Below, one piece after another: positions 43,677 to 53,758 of a stretch of DNA of 64,000 nucleotides; within the stretch, counting starts at the first letter, position 1, and each line of letters opens with the position of its first letter. The translations under genes were made by a program, and so were the position numbers. The notes below the pieces were generated by a model. It searched no databases, was not told the origin of the DNA, and saw nothing but the letters and a program-made list of their open reading frames with translations. The stretch is from Sphingobium sp. 15-1 (GTDB lineage: Bacteria; Pseudomonadota; Alphaproteobacteria; Sphingomonadales; Sphingomonadaceae): the NCBI RefSeq assembly GCF_013375535.1, contig NZ_JABXJG010000002.1:434001-498000 (forward strand), given 5' to 3'.

Positions 43677-44594
43677 ATGGCCGGCATCATGTATAAAACC
43701 TCCCTTCACGAGCTGGACGCGGTCATCGCCATCGCCCGCCGCACCTCCTTCCGGGGCGCCGCGCGCGAGCTTGGCATTTCGACCACCGCGCTGAGCAATG
43801 CCGTGGCCAAGCTGGAAGCGGGGCTGGGCGTGCGCCTGTTCACCCGGACCACGCGGAGCGTTTCCCTTACCGACGCCGGACGCACCTTCATCGAACAGGT
43901 CGGTCCCGCCTTGTACGACATGCACGGCGCCCTGGAGACCGTGCGGTCCCATCAGGCGTCACCTTCAGGGACGCTGCGCATCAACAGCTCGGCCAGCGCC
44001 GCACGCGAGATACTTGCCCCACTCGTGCTCGAATTCCTCCGCCGTCACCCCAAGGTTCATATAGACCTCGTCACGGAAGGGCGGCTTGTCGACGTGGTGG
44101 CGGAAGGTTTCGACCTGGGCGTCAGGGTCGCGGAATTGGTGCCAAGCGACATGATCGCCGTCCCGCTGGGCCGCCCGCAGCGCTTCGCCGTCGTCGGCTC
44201 TCCCGACTATTTCAAGGATCACCCGGTTCCGCTGGTGCCGCCCGACCTTCTCCATCATCGATGCGTCAAGATCCGGCTGCCTGACGGCGAGCCCTTCAAA
44301 TGGCGGTTCGAGAAGAATGGACGGGTTGCCGAGATCGACGTGCGCGGGCCGATGACGCTGGATGAGGCGAGTCTCGCCCGGGCCACCGTCATGAGCGGCA
44401 TCGGCCTTGCCTTCTTCATAGAGGCCGATGTGCGGGCCGACGTGGAAGCTGGCCGACTGATCGAGGTGCTGACCGACTGGACGCCGCCGCGAACGCCGCT
44501 TTGCCTCTATTATCCCCGCCGGCGCAGTCCCTCCGCCGCGCTCAAGGCCTTTGTCGGCCTCGCGCGCGAAATCCAGGCCCGGACGCCGGCATGA
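43677..44594 (+). CDS. LysR-family transcriptional regulator
   Basis: 305-residue LysR regulator. The helix-turn-helix is clear in [20 protein letters not shown] with [20 protein letters not shown] after it, and the effector domain starts [20 protein letters not shown]. It belongs to the large group related to DsdC/PecT-like regulators acting on nearby genes. The divergent partner is not obvious: the upstream truncated reductase is co-directional and ends 78 bases before it. ATG 43677 is used; 43689 is an alternative four codons inside. Confidence 0.87.
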   Translation: MAGIMYKTSLHELDAVIAIARRTSFRGAARELGISTTALSNAVAKLEAGLGVRLFTRTTRSVSLTDAGRTFIEQVGPALYDMHGALETVRSHQASPSGTLRINSSASAAREILAPLVLEFLRRHPKVHIDLVTEGRLVDVVAEGFDLGVRVAELVPSDMIAVPLGRPQRFAVVGSPDYFKDHPVPLVPPDLLHHRCVKIRLPDGEPFKWRFEKNGRVAEIDVRGPMTLDEASLARATVMSGIGLAFFIEADVRADVEAGRLIEVLTDWTPPRTPLCLYYPRRRSPSAALKAFVGLAREIQARTPA

Positions 44595-44640
44595 GATTCG
44601 CATGCGGGCAACGCGGAGCAGCCTTGCGGCGATGGCCAAG

Positions 44641-44670
44641 ATCGACGAACGGGACATCGACGAACGGGAC
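44641..44670. repeat. 15-bp perfect tandem duplication
   Basis: ATCGACGAACGGGAC occurs twice in a row in the 118-base gap before the alkylation-repair gene. If an upstream start (ATG 44632) were used it would encode IDERD twice, but the downstream ATG has the better ribosome site, so it is probably untranslated. Confidence 0.8.
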
Positions 44671-44712
44671 AGGGCAGCGCATGCCCCTGGCCAAGCGGAG
44701 GATAGACAATTT

Positions 44713-45825
44713 ATGACGGATGCGGCTTCTCCCGCTCTTCTGAAGGATATACTCGGCCCGCAAGCATTGGCGAGGATCGCGGAAGCGGGCCGGCTCGCCT
44801 CGCCGCGCTTCGATGATGCCCTGTTTATGGCGAAGGCTGGCGAGGGCCTTACGGCGCTGTCGATCATCGAGCGCGTCCGCCATATTGCCGACGCTTTGGC
44901 GCCCGCTCTGCCGGCCGGTTACGCGGCGGCGCTGGAGGTCATACGCGCAATGGCGCCCCATCTGTCGCACGGCTTCCAGGCCGTCGCGCTGTGCGAATAT
45001 GTCGCCCGCCATGGCCTTCATGATTTCGACCGGTCGATGGCGGCCTTGGCGGACCTTACGCGCTTTGGCTCCGCCGAATTCGCCATCCGGCCATTTCTCG
45101 AACAGGATGCCCGGCGGACCCTGGCCGTCATGCTGGGCTGGAGCGGGAGTAAGGACGAACATGTGCGCCGCCTGGCCAGCGAGGGCTGCCGTCCCAGACT
45201 GCCCTGGGCGACGCGCGTGACGGCGTTGAAGCGCGACCCGACGCTGGGCGCGCCGATCCTGGAGGCGTTGAGGAGCGATCCCAGCGTCTATGTCCGCAAA
45301 TCCGTGGCGAACCATCTCAACGACATCGCCAAGGATCGTCCCGATTGGGTGCTCGATCGCCTGGACCAGTGGCCGCAAGACGATCCGGGGACGAAGTGGA
45401 TCATTCGCCACGCCTTGCGCACGCTGATCAAGCAGGGGGAGTCCCGCGCATTGGCGCTGATCGGCGCCGGTTCCCGTGCAGAGGTGGAGGTCCGCCATTT
45501 TTCGGTCGCGCCGGACGTCGTGCGGTTGGGCGACAGGATCGCCATCGGCGTCGACCTCGCCTCCACGTCCGACCGGCCCCAGCGGCTGGTCGTGGATTAC
45601 CGCCTTCATTATGCGCGCGCCGCCGGCAAGACGGCAGCGAAGACTTTCAAGCTGCGGACCTTCGATCTCGCGCCCGGCAAAGCCGCCCGTCTGAACATCC
45701 AGCAGACGATCCGGGACTTCAGCACGCGCCGCCATCATGCGGGCACGCATGTGGTGGAGCTTGTCGTCAATGGGCAGACGCTCGATCGCGCCACGTTCGA
45801 TCTCGCAACCGATGCCGAGCCATGA
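44713..45825 (+). CDS. DNA alkylation repair protein (AlkD-like HEAT-repeat family)
   Basis: 370-residue protein of the DNA alkylation repair family. HEAT-like helices recur (RDPTLGAPILEALRSDPSVY, VRKSVANHLNDIAKDRPDWV, TKWIIRHALRTLIKQGESRA), as in AlkD, which binds N3- or N7-alkylated bases and releases them without base flipping. A beta-rich C-terminal extension (VEVRHFSVAPDVVRLGDRIA) occurs in a subgroup (AlkD2-like). Start ATG 44713 is preferred because GGAGGA lies 11 bases upstream; an open extension back to 44551 includes a tandem repeat. It is a single gene convergent with an SDR gene. Confidence 0.82.
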   Translation: MTDAASPALLKDILGPQALARIAEAGRLASPRFDDALFMAKAGEGLTALSIIERVRHIADALAPALPAGYAAALEVIRAMAPHLSHGFQAVALCEYVARHGLHDFDRSMAALADLTRFGSAEFAIRPFLEQDARRTLAVMLGWSGSKDEHVRRLASEGCRPRLPWATRVTALKRDPTLGAPILEALRSDPSVYVRKSVANHLNDIAKDRPDWVLDRLDQWPQDDPGTKWIIRHALRTLIKQGESRALALIGAGSRAEVEVRHFSVAPDVVRLGDRIAIGVDLASTSDRPQRLVVDYRLHYARAAGKTAAKTFKLRTFDLAPGKAARLNIQQTIRDFSTRRHHAGTHVVELVVNGQTLDRATFDLATDAEP

Positions 45826-45861
45826 AAACACAGATTGGCGACCGGCGGATGCCCAGCGGGA

Positions 45862-46590
45862 TCAGATCTGAGCCCGTCCGCCATCCGCGAATAATTCCAC
45901 GCCCGCGATAAAGCTGGAATCATCCGACGCCAGGAATAGAGCCGCCTTGGCGATCTCCTCGCTGCGTCCCAATCTGCCGATCGGAATGCTTGCCACCAGC
46001 CTGGCGATTGTTTCGGGCGAATGATGTTGGAAAATCGGCGTATCCGTCGGCCCTGGACTCAAGACATTCACGCGAATGCCCCGGTCCTTCAGTTCAAGCG
46101 TCAGGGTACGGGCCAGATTGCGTACCGCGGCCTTGCTGGCGCCATAGATTCCGAATGTCGGCGTCGCCTTTGTCCCGGCGACGGAGCCGGTGAAGATGAT
46201 CGAGCCGCCATCGTTGAACAGCGGCAATGCCTTTTGCACGCTGAAGATCACGCCTTTGACATTGACGCCGAAGATCTTGTCGACATGCGCTTCGTCCACC
46301 TCCGCCATCGGCGCGATGTCGCCAACTCCGGCATTGGCGAAAAGAATGTCGATGCGCCCGGCATTGCCCACGGTCTCGTAAAGCCGATCGAGGTCCGGCA
46401 TGCTGGCGACGTCCGCGCGAATGGCCGTGATCGCGCCGCCAATGGTTGAAACGGCGCGGTCCAGCTCCTCTTGCCGGCGGCTGGTGATGAATACCCGCGC
46501 GCCTTCCTCGACGAAGAGCTTGGCGCTGGCCAGTCCTATGCCACTCGACCCGCCGGTGATGACGGCGTTCTTGCCGCTCAATTTTCCCAT
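45862..46590 (-). CDS. Short-chain dehydrogenase/reductase (SDR), first copy
   Basis: 242-residue NAD(P)-dependent oxidoreductase. The cofactor motif is GGSSGIGLASA, the structural motif is FANAG, and the catalytic Tyr and Lys are in FGIYGASKAAVRNLART. It ends with the usual SDR FADGG sequence. ATG 46590 has GGAGG at proper distance; ATG 46599 lies too close to it. It is the last gene of the long minus-strand catabolic cluster. It likely oxidises a hydroxyl of a pathway intermediate, but the substrate is unknown. Confidence 0.87.
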   Translation of the reverse strand: MGKLSGKNAVITGGSSGIGLASAKLFVEEGARVFITSRRQEELDRAVSTIGGAITAIRADVASMPDLDRLYETVGNAGRIDILFANAGVGDIAPMAEVDEAHVDKIFGVNVKGVIFSVQKALPLFNDGGSIIFTGSVAGTKATPTFGIYGASKAAVRNLARTLTLELKDRGIRVNVLSPGPTDTPIFQHHSPETIARLVASIPIGRLGRSEEIAKAALFLASDDSSFIAGVELFADGGRAQI

Positions 46591-46632
46591 GCCCTTCATC
46601 CTCCTGGTGCGTATTCTTGGCGGGAGGCCGGA

Positions 46633-48630
46633 TCAATTGCCTCGAAACTGTGCAGCCTTGGCGATATACCAGTCCACCACATGCGGGTTCGACATCGCTT
46701 CCCGGCTCAGGACGGAAGCGGCATCCTGCCCTAAGAACAGCTTCTTCATCGGGACTTCCTGCTTCTTGCCCGAAAGCGTCCTGGGAATCTCGGGCGCGCA
46801 GATGATGTCATCCGGCAGGAAGCGCGGCGACAGGCCCGTGCGGATCGCGTCACCGATCCGCGTGGCGAGCGCCTGATCAAGCGCCTGTCCCTCCCGCAGC
46901 ACGACAAACAGCAGCAATCGCCCGTCCTGTCCCAGAAATTGCAGGTCCAGCACCATGGAATCCAACACTTCCGGAATCGCTTCCACGCAATTGTAGATTT
47001 CGCTGGTGCCCATCCGGACGCCATGCCGGTTGATCGTCGCATCGCTCCGCCCGTAGATGATGCAACTGCCGTCCGGGAGTATCCTGATCCAGTCGCCATG
47101 GCACCAGATGCCCGGATATTTTTCGAAATAGCTGGATGAATATCGCTGATCGTCCCGGTCTCCCCAGAAATAGAGCGGCATGCCGGGCGCCGGCCTGACG
47201 CAGACCAGCTCACCGACCTGATCGATCACCGCCTCGCCGCTGTCATTCCAGGCTTCGACGGCGGAACCGAGTTCACGGCATTGCAGCCGGCCCGCTATCA
47301 GCGGAAGCTCCCGATTGCCGGTGCAGAAGGCGCCGCTGAGATCGGTGCCGCCCGAGACATTGTACCACCAGAGATCGGGCGTTCCGATCCGCTCGAATTG
47401 CCGCTGCGCCCAGAGCTGCACCTCTTCCGGCAGGGGCGATCCGGTGGCGCCCAGCGCCCGGATCGAGGAGAGGTCGCCGCAGCGATCGAGGTCCAGGCCC
47501 GCCTTCATGCAATTGCCGTGATAGGCGGCTCCCGCCCCCAGGAACGTGACCTTGTGGCGCGCCGCGAAACGCCACAGCACGCCCCAATCGGGCCGGTCCT
47601 TCGTGCCGCTCGGGCTGCCGTCGAACAGGCAGATGGTCGTTCCGGAAAGCAGTCCCTCGACCTGGGCATTCCACATCACCCAGCCGGTCGACGTGAACCA
47701 GTGGAAACGTTCCGCGAAATTATTCTCGCTGTAACTGGGGCCGTGGTCCTTGTGCAGGATGTTGACCAGGGCGGAGACAAGCACGCCCCCCTGCCCATGG
47801 ACGATCGCCTTCGGCTTGCCCGTCGTGCCGCTCGAATAGAGGATCCAGATCGGATGGCTGAAGTCCAGCCATTCCGGCTCGAACGCCCACACGGCGGCAT
47901 CGTCGCGGGCGGCGACCGCCGCGAACTGCATTTCGGCGGGCACTCGTCGTTCGGCATAAGGGGTTTCGATCAAGAGCAGGGCGGTGACGCTTGGCAAGGA
48001 CGCGCGCAGCTCCGACAGGAATGCGCTTCGGTCCAGCGACTTCCCGGCATAGCGCACGCCGTCCACGGCGATCAGCACCTTCGGTTCGATCTGGGCGAAA
48101 CGGTCGAGCACGGCCTGCGCGCCCATATCCGGCGCGCAAAGGCTCCAGATCGCGCCCAGGCTTGAGCAAGCGAGGAACGCTATCACCGCTTCCGGACCGT
48201 TGGGCAGATAGGCGGCGACGCGGTCTCCGGCAACGACCCCATGCTCCCGCAATGCGACGGCGAGCGCATAAGCCTGGCGCCTCAGCTCGCCCCAGCCGAT
48301 CCGGCGAACCTCGCCCGCTTCATTTTCGGCAATGATCGCAGGCTGCCCGGCGGCGTCGGCGGCCTCGACATGACGGAAGACATGCCGCGCATAATTGACC
48401 CGGGCGCCTTCGAACCAAGTCGCGCCCGGCATCTTCTCCTCCCCCAGCACCTTTTCGAAAGGCGTCGGGGATTCGATCCGGTTATAGGCCCAGATGCTTC
48501 GCCAGAAGGCGTCGAGGTCCGTGACGGACCAGCGCCACATCGCCTCATAATCCTGGAAGCTCAGCCCAACCGACTGGCGGAGCCATTCGCGGTAGAGGGC
48601 GAGCTGGGGCACGGGCTGGGAGGACGTCAT
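46633..48630 (-). CDS. Acetoacetyl-CoA synthetase (acetoacetate-CoA ligase)
   Basis: 665-residue AMP-forming ligase of the acetoacetyl-CoA synthetase group. Segments are WFEGARVNYARHVFRH near the N-terminus, the AMP motif ILYSSGTTGKPKAIVHGQGG, FTSTGWVMWNAQVEGLLSGT and the C-terminal lysine loop GKKQEVPMKKLFLG. It would activate acetoacetate released by a degradation pathway so that the thiolase in the same cluster can split it to acetyl-CoA. A 17-codon upstream extension was rejected; ATG 48630 begins MTSSQPVPQLALYREW. Confidence 0.88.
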   Translation of the reverse strand: MTSSQPVPQLALYREWLRQSVGLSFQDYEAMWRWSVTDLDAFWRSIWAYNRIESPTPFEKVLGEEKMPGATWFEGARVNYARHVFRHVEAADAAGQPAIIAENEAGEVRRIGWGELRRQAYALAVALREHGVVAGDRVAAYLPNGPEAVIAFLACSSLGAIWSLCAPDMGAQAVLDRFAQIEPKVLIAVDGVRYAGKSLDRSAFLSELRASLPSVTALLLIETPYAERRVPAEMQFAAVAARDDAAVWAFEPEWLDFSHPIWILYSSGTTGKPKAIVHGQGGVLVSALVNILHKDHGPSYSENNFAERFHWFTSTGWVMWNAQVEGLLSGTTICLFDGSPSGTKDRPDWGVLWRFAARHKVTFLGAGAAYHGNCMKAGLDLDRCGDLSSIRALGATGSPLPEEVQLWAQRQFERIGTPDLWWYNVSGGTDLSGAFCTGNRELPLIAGRLQCRELGSAVEAWNDSGEAVIDQVGELVCVRPAPGMPLYFWGDRDDQRYSSSYFEKYPGIWCHGDWIRILPDGSCIIYGRSDATINRHGVRMGTSEIYNCVEAIPEVLDSMVLDLQFLGQDGRLLLFVVLREGQALDQALATRIGDAIRTGLSPRFLPDDIICAPEIPRTLSGKKQEVPMKKLFLGQDAASVLSREAMSNPHVVDWYIAKAAQFRGN

Positions 48631-48711
48631 GGCGGCGAAGCTCCGAAAGGGGTAACGCATGGGCGCGCCCGCCGGAGACAATCCGGCGGGCGCCGATCAT
48701 CGGTCCGGCGA

Positions 48712-49533
48712 TCAGCCAAGATCCTGCACGAACCGGATGACTTCGCGGGCGGCAAGCTCGGGCGCTTCCAGCGGCAGCATATGGCCTTCGGTCGAGAAGC
48801 AGACCTCCTTGGAATTCGGCAGCGGCCGAAGGGTGGCGCGCTGCTCGTCATTGCTGACGATAACGTCCCGCCCGCCCGTGACGCCCAGCACCGGCAGGCT
48901 GATCTCGGAAAGCCTGTCGGTGATGTTGATCGACGGATATTCGTGCCAGAAATAGGTTTTATGAACCTTGAGGTCCATCATCACGACGGCATCGAGGACA
49001 TGCCCGAACTGGCCGGCGGCGGGCGGGCGCATGTACATGCCGGCGAACAAGGGCTCCATCGTCTCCCGGTCCTGGCCCTTGGTCGAGATGGTGGCCTTTA
49101 CCTCGTCAGGGGTGGCGCCCCCGCCGCTCGCCGCCGCCGGCGCCAACAGGCTGAGCGCCCGGAAGGTGCCGGGATGATGGAGTTCGGTGAGGAGCCCCAT
49201 GAACCCCCCATAGGAATGGCCGGCATGCACGGCGCCCGACAGGCCGAGATTGGAAACGGCGGCCGCGATGTCATCCGCCATTTGCGTGAAGGTCCATCCC
49301 TCGACCAGATGCGCGGACGCTCCATGGCCTCGCGTATCGAGCGCGTAGATGGTGAAGGCTTGCTGGAGATGGCCGTACAGATCCCGGTAGAGCGGTCCGG
49401 TCGACCGCAGCGAATAGCCATGGATCATGACGAGCGGCGGTTTTCCCGATCCCTCTCCGATCACTTCATAGCCAAGCGCGGCGCCCGGCACATCGACATA
49501 ACGGATTGCGCTGTTATCGCTTTGGGTCGTCAT
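48712..49533 (-). CDS. Alpha/beta-fold hydrolase
   Basis: 273-residue alpha/beta hydrolase. The oxyanion segment MIHGYSLRS, the nucleophile elbow AGHSYGGFMG (Ser) and the late acid/base residues in VTGGRDVIVS and TEGHMLPLEAP form a full catalytic triad. It lacks a signal peptide. In this cluster it may hydrolyse an ester, a ring-cleavage product or a thioester. ATG 49533 has AGAGG six bases upstream; ATGs at 49551 and 49557 are alternatives. Confidence 0.85.
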   Translation of the reverse strand: MTTQSDNSAIRYVDVPGAALGYEVIGEGSGKPPLVMIHGYSLRSTGPLYRDLYGHLQQAFTIYALDTRGHGASAHLVEGWTFTQMADDIAAAVSNLGLSGAVHAGHSYGGFMGLLTELHHPGTFRALSLLAPAAASGGGATPDEVKATISTKGQDRETMEPLFAGMYMRPPAAGQFGHVLDAVVMMDLKVHKTYFWHEYPSINITDRLSEISLPVLGVTGGRDVIVSNDEQRATLRPLPNSKEVCFSTEGHMLPLEAPELAAREVIRFVQDLG

Positions 49534-49644
49534 CAGGGGCCTCTCGTTCATTGCCATCGCTCGAAACCTAATCCTCCCGCCGATGCCAACAATGGCGAGT
49601 CCGGGCAAAGTGCGGGTCTTGTTTGCCCTCACCGATGGCGGGCA

Positions 49645-50445
49645 TCATTCGTAATTGACGCGCCCGCCCGCGATCATTCCGCCGTCCACCACCAGCTCAT
49701 GGCCGTTCACATGCCGTCCTTCCTCCCCGGCAAGATAAACAGCCGCGCGGGCGATGTCATCGGGCGTGCCACTGCGCCTCACGGGCGTGGCCTTGGCGAG
49801 CGCGGCTTCCAGTTTCGCCAGTTTGGCGGCGGCATGACCAGGTTCGAGCGATGCCGCCGCGGCTGACCCGCCGAAGAAGATCGGCGTCGCGACCGCGCCC
49901 GGCGCGATGCTGTTCACCGTGATGCCATGGCCGCCCAACTCGATCGCGGCAAGGCGCGTCGCATGCGCGACGCCCGCTTTCGCGATGCTGTAGAGATAGT
50001 CGCCCATATGGCCGCGCAGCCCGGCGACGCTGGTCGTGTTGATGATCCGGCCGCCGCCTTGCGCCCGCATCACCGGCGCGGCGTGCTTCATGCCGAAAAG
50101 GACGCTTCCCAGCAGCAGGTCCATCGACGTGGCGAAGTCTGCCCCGGTAATCGACTCGACATCGCCCGGCGTGCCGGACCCGGCATTGTTGAAGAGGATG
50201 TCCAGCCGCCCGAAGCGGGACCGGGTGGCGGCGATGGCCGCTTCGACCGCCTTCTCGCCGGCGATGTCGCCCTGAACGAAGGCAACGCCTTCGCCCAGTT
50301 CGGCGGCCAGCTCATGCCCCTTGTCGGAGCGCCCGGCGATCATGACCGACGCGCGCTGATCCACGAACAGGCGAACGGTCGCCTCCCCGATCCCGCTGGT
50401 CCCGCCCGTGATGAGCGCGACCTTTCCCGCCAGTCTCTTCGTCAT
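49645..50445 (-). CDS. Short-chain dehydrogenase/reductase (SDR), second copy
   Basis: 266-residue NAD(P)-dependent oxidoreductase. Cofactor motif GGTSGIGEATV, structural FNNAGSG and catalytic GDYLYSIAKAGVAHAT (Tyr and Lys) are complete, with VVDGGMIAG at the end. It resembles 3-hydroxyacyl or cyclic-alcohol dehydrogenases. It lies 11 bases downstream of the thiolase gene in the same operon. The start MTKRLAGK at 50445 is chosen; the longer frame overlaps the thiolase gene. Confidence 0.87.
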   Translation of the reverse strand: MTKRLAGKVALITGGTSGIGEATVRLFVDQRASVMIAGRSDKGHELAAELGEGVAFVQGDIAGEKAVEAAIAATRSRFGRLDILFNNAGSGTPGDVESITGADFATSMDLLLGSVLFGMKHAAPVMRAQGGGRIINTTSVAGLRGHMGDYLYSIAKAGVAHATRLAAIELGGHGITVNSIAPGAVATPIFFGGSAAAASLEPGHAAAKLAKLEAALAKATPVRRSGTPDDIARAAVYLAGEEGRHVNGHELVVDGGMIAGGRVNYE

Positions 50446-50456
50446 GGCCCGCCCTC

Positions 50457-51629
50457 TCAAAGAACCTCGAACAGTCCGGCCGCGCCCATGCCGCCGCCCA
50501 CGCACATGGTGACGACGACATGGCGCGCGCGCCGGCGCTTTCCTTCGATCAGCGCGTGGCCGACCATGCGGGCGCCCGACATGCCATAGGGATGACCGAT
50601 CGAGATCGCGCCGCCATCAACGTTCAGCAGCTCATCCGGGATGCCCAGCCGGTCGCGGCAATAGATCACCTGGACCGCGAAGGCCTCATTCAGCTCCCAC
50701 AGGCCGATGTCGTCCATCTTCAGACCGAAGCGCTGGAGCAATTCGGGAACCGCGAAGACCGGGCCGATCCCCATCTCATCGGGCTTGGTGCCCGCGACCG
50801 CCATGCCGACATAACGGCCAAGCGGCGTCAGGCCCCGCTGCTCGGCCAAACGAGCCTCCATGACGACGCAGGCCGACGCGCCGTCCGAGAGCTGGCTGGC
50901 GTTGCCGGCCGTGATCACGCCGCCCTCGCGGACCGGCTTGAGCGCGCTCAGCCCCTCCATCCTGGTGTCCGGCCGATTGCCCTCGTCCCGGGCGAGTTCG
51001 ATCGTCTGGCGCGAAATCTCCCCACTGGCGCGATCGGTCACGGCCATGGTGGCGGTGACGGGAACGATCTCGGCATCGAACCGGCCCGCAGCCTGCGCCG
51101 CCGCCGTCCGCTGCTGCGATTGCAGCGCATAGGCGTCCTGCGCCTCGCGGCCGACGCCATAGCGATTGGCGACGATTTCGGCGGTGTCGATCATCGGCAT
51201 GAAAATATCCTCATGCATCGCCACCAGCTCCGGATCGGCCTCCACGCGCATGTCCGGCGTCTGCACGAGCGAGATGGATTCGACGCCGCCCGCGACGACG
51301 ACGTCCATCCGGTCGACGATGATCTGCTTCGCCGCCGTCGCGATCGTCATCAGCCCGGAACTGCATTGCCGATCGATCGACATGCCCGCAACGCTGACGG
51401 GCAGTCCGGCCCGCAGAGCCGCCGTGCGCCCGATGATATATTGGTGCCCCTGCTGGATCGAGGCGCCGATCAGCACGTCCTGGATTTCCGCCGGATCGAC
51501 GCCGGAGCGGGCGACGGCCGCCCGGATCGCATGCGCCGCGACGGTGGGCGCGGGGGTGATGTTGAAAGCGCCGCGATAGGCCCGGCCGATCGGCGTGCGG
51601 GCGGTTGATACGATGACGGCATCGCGCAT
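50457..51629 (-). CDS. Thiolase (acetyl-CoA C-acyltransferase)
   Basis: 390-residue thiolase performing the last beta-oxidation step or acetoacetyl-CoA cleavage. The nucleophilic Cys is in [20 protein letters not shown], the His in [20 protein letters not shown], and the second Cys in [14 protein letters not shown]. The N-terminus [20 protein letters not shown] is typical. ATG 51629 gives the better ribosome spacing (GGAG 8 bases before); the ATG six bases upstream is nearly on top of the site. Confidence 0.93.
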   Translation of the reverse strand: MRDAVIVSTARTPIGRAYRGAFNITPAPTVAAHAIRAAVARSGVDPAEIQDVLIGASIQQGHQYIIGRTAALRAGLPVSVAGMSIDRQCSSGLMTIATAAKQIIVDRMDVVVAGGVESISLVQTPDMRVEADPELVAMHEDIFMPMIDTAEIVANRYGVGREAQDAYALQSQQRTAAAQAAGRFDAEIVPVTATMAVTDRASGEISRQTIELARDEGNRPDTRMEGLSALKPVREGGVITAGNASQLSDGASACVVMEARLAEQRGLTPLGRYVGMAVAGTKPDEMGIGPVFAVPELLQRFGLKMDDIGLWELNEAFAVQVIYCRDRLGIPDELLNVDGGAISIGHPYGMSGARMVGHALIEGKRRRARHVVVTMCVGGGMGAAGLFEVL

Positions 51630-51685
51630 ATTCATGTCTCCGCTACTGTGGATCGCCGGCGGGTCCGCCGTGCGATCCTGGAAGG

Positions 51686-53728
51686 TCAGAAGGCTTCGCC
51701 CTTGTCAGCCTTGTCGACGAGGAGCGAGGAAAGCCGCAGACCGCCGATCCTGTCGGCATGGCGGCGCAGTCCGGCGACGACCGCATCCAGCCCGACCGTG
51801 CCCGCCCAGAACATTGGCCCCCCGGTATAGGCCGGCCAGCCATAGCCGTTGAGCCAGACGGTATCGATGTCGGACGCGCGCTGCGCCATGCCCTCTTCCA
51901 GGATCAGCGCGCCTTCATTGATCATCGGATAGAGCAGGCGCTCCAATATTTCCTGCCGGTCGATCTGGCGCTGCGGGATGTTCCGGCTGGCCGCGAAATC
52001 GGTGATAATCCGCTCGACCTCCGCCGAGGGAGCGCGCTGGCGCTTCTCGTCATAGTCATAATAGCCCTTGCCGGTCTTCTGGCCGCGCCGTCCCCGTTCG
52101 CACAATATCTCCTGCACGCTGCGGCCCGCCGATTTCTCCGCTTCCCAGCCCAGATCCAGCCCCGCGAGATCGAGCATCTGGAACGGCCCCATCGGGAAGC
52201 CGAAATCCAGCAGCACCTGATCGACATCCGCTGGCTTCGCGCCTTCCAGGACAAGCGCATCGGCCTGCGCCTGGCGCGGCTCCAGCATCCGGTTGCCGAT
52301 GAAGCCGTGGCAGACGCCCGAGACGACGGCGATCTTGCCGATCCTTTTCGCCAACGCCATCGCGGTCGCCAGCACCGAAGGCGCAGTCTTTCCCCCGCGG
52401 ACGACCTCCAGCAGCTTCATGACATTGGCGGGCGAGAAGAAATGCAGGCCGATCACATCCTGCGGGCGCGTGGTGGCGGAGGCTATCTCATCGACGTCGA
52501 GGAAGGAGGTGTTGGTGGCGAGGATCGCGCCCGGCTTGACGATCGCGTCCAGCTTGGCGAACACCTCCTTCTTGACCGCCATCAGTTCGAAAACGGCTTC
52601 GATCACCAGGTCGCTGTCCGCCAGCTCCTCCATGCGCAGGCTGGGCGTCAACAGCGCCATCGCCGCCTCGACCTGGGCGGCGCTCATCCGTCCCTTGCGG
52701 GCCGTCGCCTCATAATTGCCGCGGATGATCGCCACGCCCCGGTCGAGCGCGGCCTGCTCGCGTTCGACCAGCGTCACCGGAATGCCCGCCGACAGGAAGT
52801 TCATGGCGATGCCGCCGCCCATGGTCCCGGCGCCCAGAATGCCTATCTTCGCCACCGGCAGCAGCGGGGTCGAAGCGGGAATATCGTCGATCCTGGCGGC
52901 GGCGCGCTCCGCGAAGAACAAGTGCCGCATCGCGGCGGATTGGGTACCGGAAAGCAATTGCATGAAAAGCGCGCGTTCCAGCGCGACGCCCTGTTCGAAC
53001 GGCAGCTCGACCGCTGCTTCGATCGCCTTGGCGCAGGCGGCGGGCGCCTCGAAATTCTTGAAACGGCGCGCATGGACTTCCTGGAACGGCGCGACGAGCG
53101 CGACGTCGCCGGAATCGATCCTGTCCCGGCGCGCCCGGGACACAGGCAATGGCTTGCCGATGGCGGCCCGCGCCAGCGACACGGCATCCTCCTCCAGACT
53201 GGCCTCTCCCGCCAGCCGGTCGATCAGTCCGATGGCCAGCGCCTTGCCCGCGCTCACCGGATCACCGAACAGGATGATCGGCAACGCCTCCGCGACGCCG
53301 ACGACGCGGGGGAGCCGCTGGGTTCCGCCCGCGCCGGGCAGCAGGCCCAGCTTGACCTCCGGCAGCCCCAGGCGCGCGCCGGGCACGGCGATGCGATAGT
53401 GACAGGCCAGCGCGACCTCCAGCCCGCCGCCCAGCGCGGTTCCGTGGATCGCCGCGATCACCGGCTTGGCCGATCCCTCGATCGCGTCGCAGACCGCGCC
53501 GAGTTCGGGTTCCCTGATGGGCTGCCCGAATTCTGTGATGTCCGCGCCCGCGAAGAAGGTCCGGCCCTGCGCGATGATGACCACCGCTTTGACCGCATCA
53601 TCGGCTGCGGCCTCGTCCAAGGCGGAGACGAGCCCGCTTCGCACGGCAAAGCCCAGAGCGTTGACCGGCGGATTGTCGGACATGACAAGAAGGACGTCGC
53701 CGTTCCGGCGAGTGGTGATGACGGACAT
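51686..53728 (-). CDS. FadB-like enoyl-CoA hydratase / 3-hydroxyacyl-CoA dehydrogenase
   Basis: 680-residue bifunctional beta-oxidation enzyme. The N-terminal crotonase half shows [31 protein letters not shown] and [20 protein letters not shown] with both catalytic Glu positions plausible. The C-terminal dehydrogenase half begins [20 protein letters not shown] and has [15 protein letters not shown] and GFIGNRM. It resembles peroxisomal-type multifunctional enzymes and the FadB/FadJ group. It converts enoyl-CoA to 3-ketoacyl-CoA, the substrate of the adjacent thiolase. The ATG at 53728 follows GGAGCTGTC. Confidence 0.92.
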   Translation of the reverse strand: MSVITTRRNGDVLLVMSDNPPVNALGFAVRSGLVSALDEAAADDAVKAVVIIAQGRTFFAGADITEFGQPIREPELGAVCDAIEGSAKPVIAAIHGTALGGGLEVALACHYRIAVPGARLGLPEVKLGLLPGAGGTQRLPRVVGVAEALPIILFGDPVSAGKALAIGLIDRLAGEASLEEDAVSLARAAIGKPLPVSRARRDRIDSGDVALVAPFQEVHARRFKNFEAPAACAKAIEAAVELPFEQGVALERALFMQLLSGTQSAAMRHLFFAERAAARIDDIPASTPLLPVAKIGILGAGTMGGGIAMNFLSAGIPVTLVEREQAALDRGVAIIRGNYEATARKGRMSAAQVEAAMALLTPSLRMEELADSDLVIEAVFELMAVKKEVFAKLDAIVKPGAILATNTSFLDVDEIASATTRPQDVIGLHFFSPANVMKLLEVVRGGKTAPSVLATAMALAKRIGKIAVVSGVCHGFIGNRMLEPRQAQADALVLEGAKPADVDQVLLDFGFPMGPFQMLDLAGLDLGWEAEKSAGRSVQEILCERGRRGQKTGKGYYDYDEKRQRAPSAEVERIITDFAASRNIPQRQIDRQEILERLLYPMINEGALILEEGMAQRASDIDTVWLNGYGWPAYTGGPMFWAGTVGLDAVVAGLRRHADRIGGLRLSSLLVDKADKGEAF

Positions 53729-53758
53729 GACAGCTCCGGATGTGATCGATGATAAGGT

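Noticed and set aside
44551..44712. N-terminal extension of the alkylation-repair protein
   Set aside because: It includes a tandem duplication and overlaps the LysR stop; the ATG at 44713 has a clear GGAGGA site.
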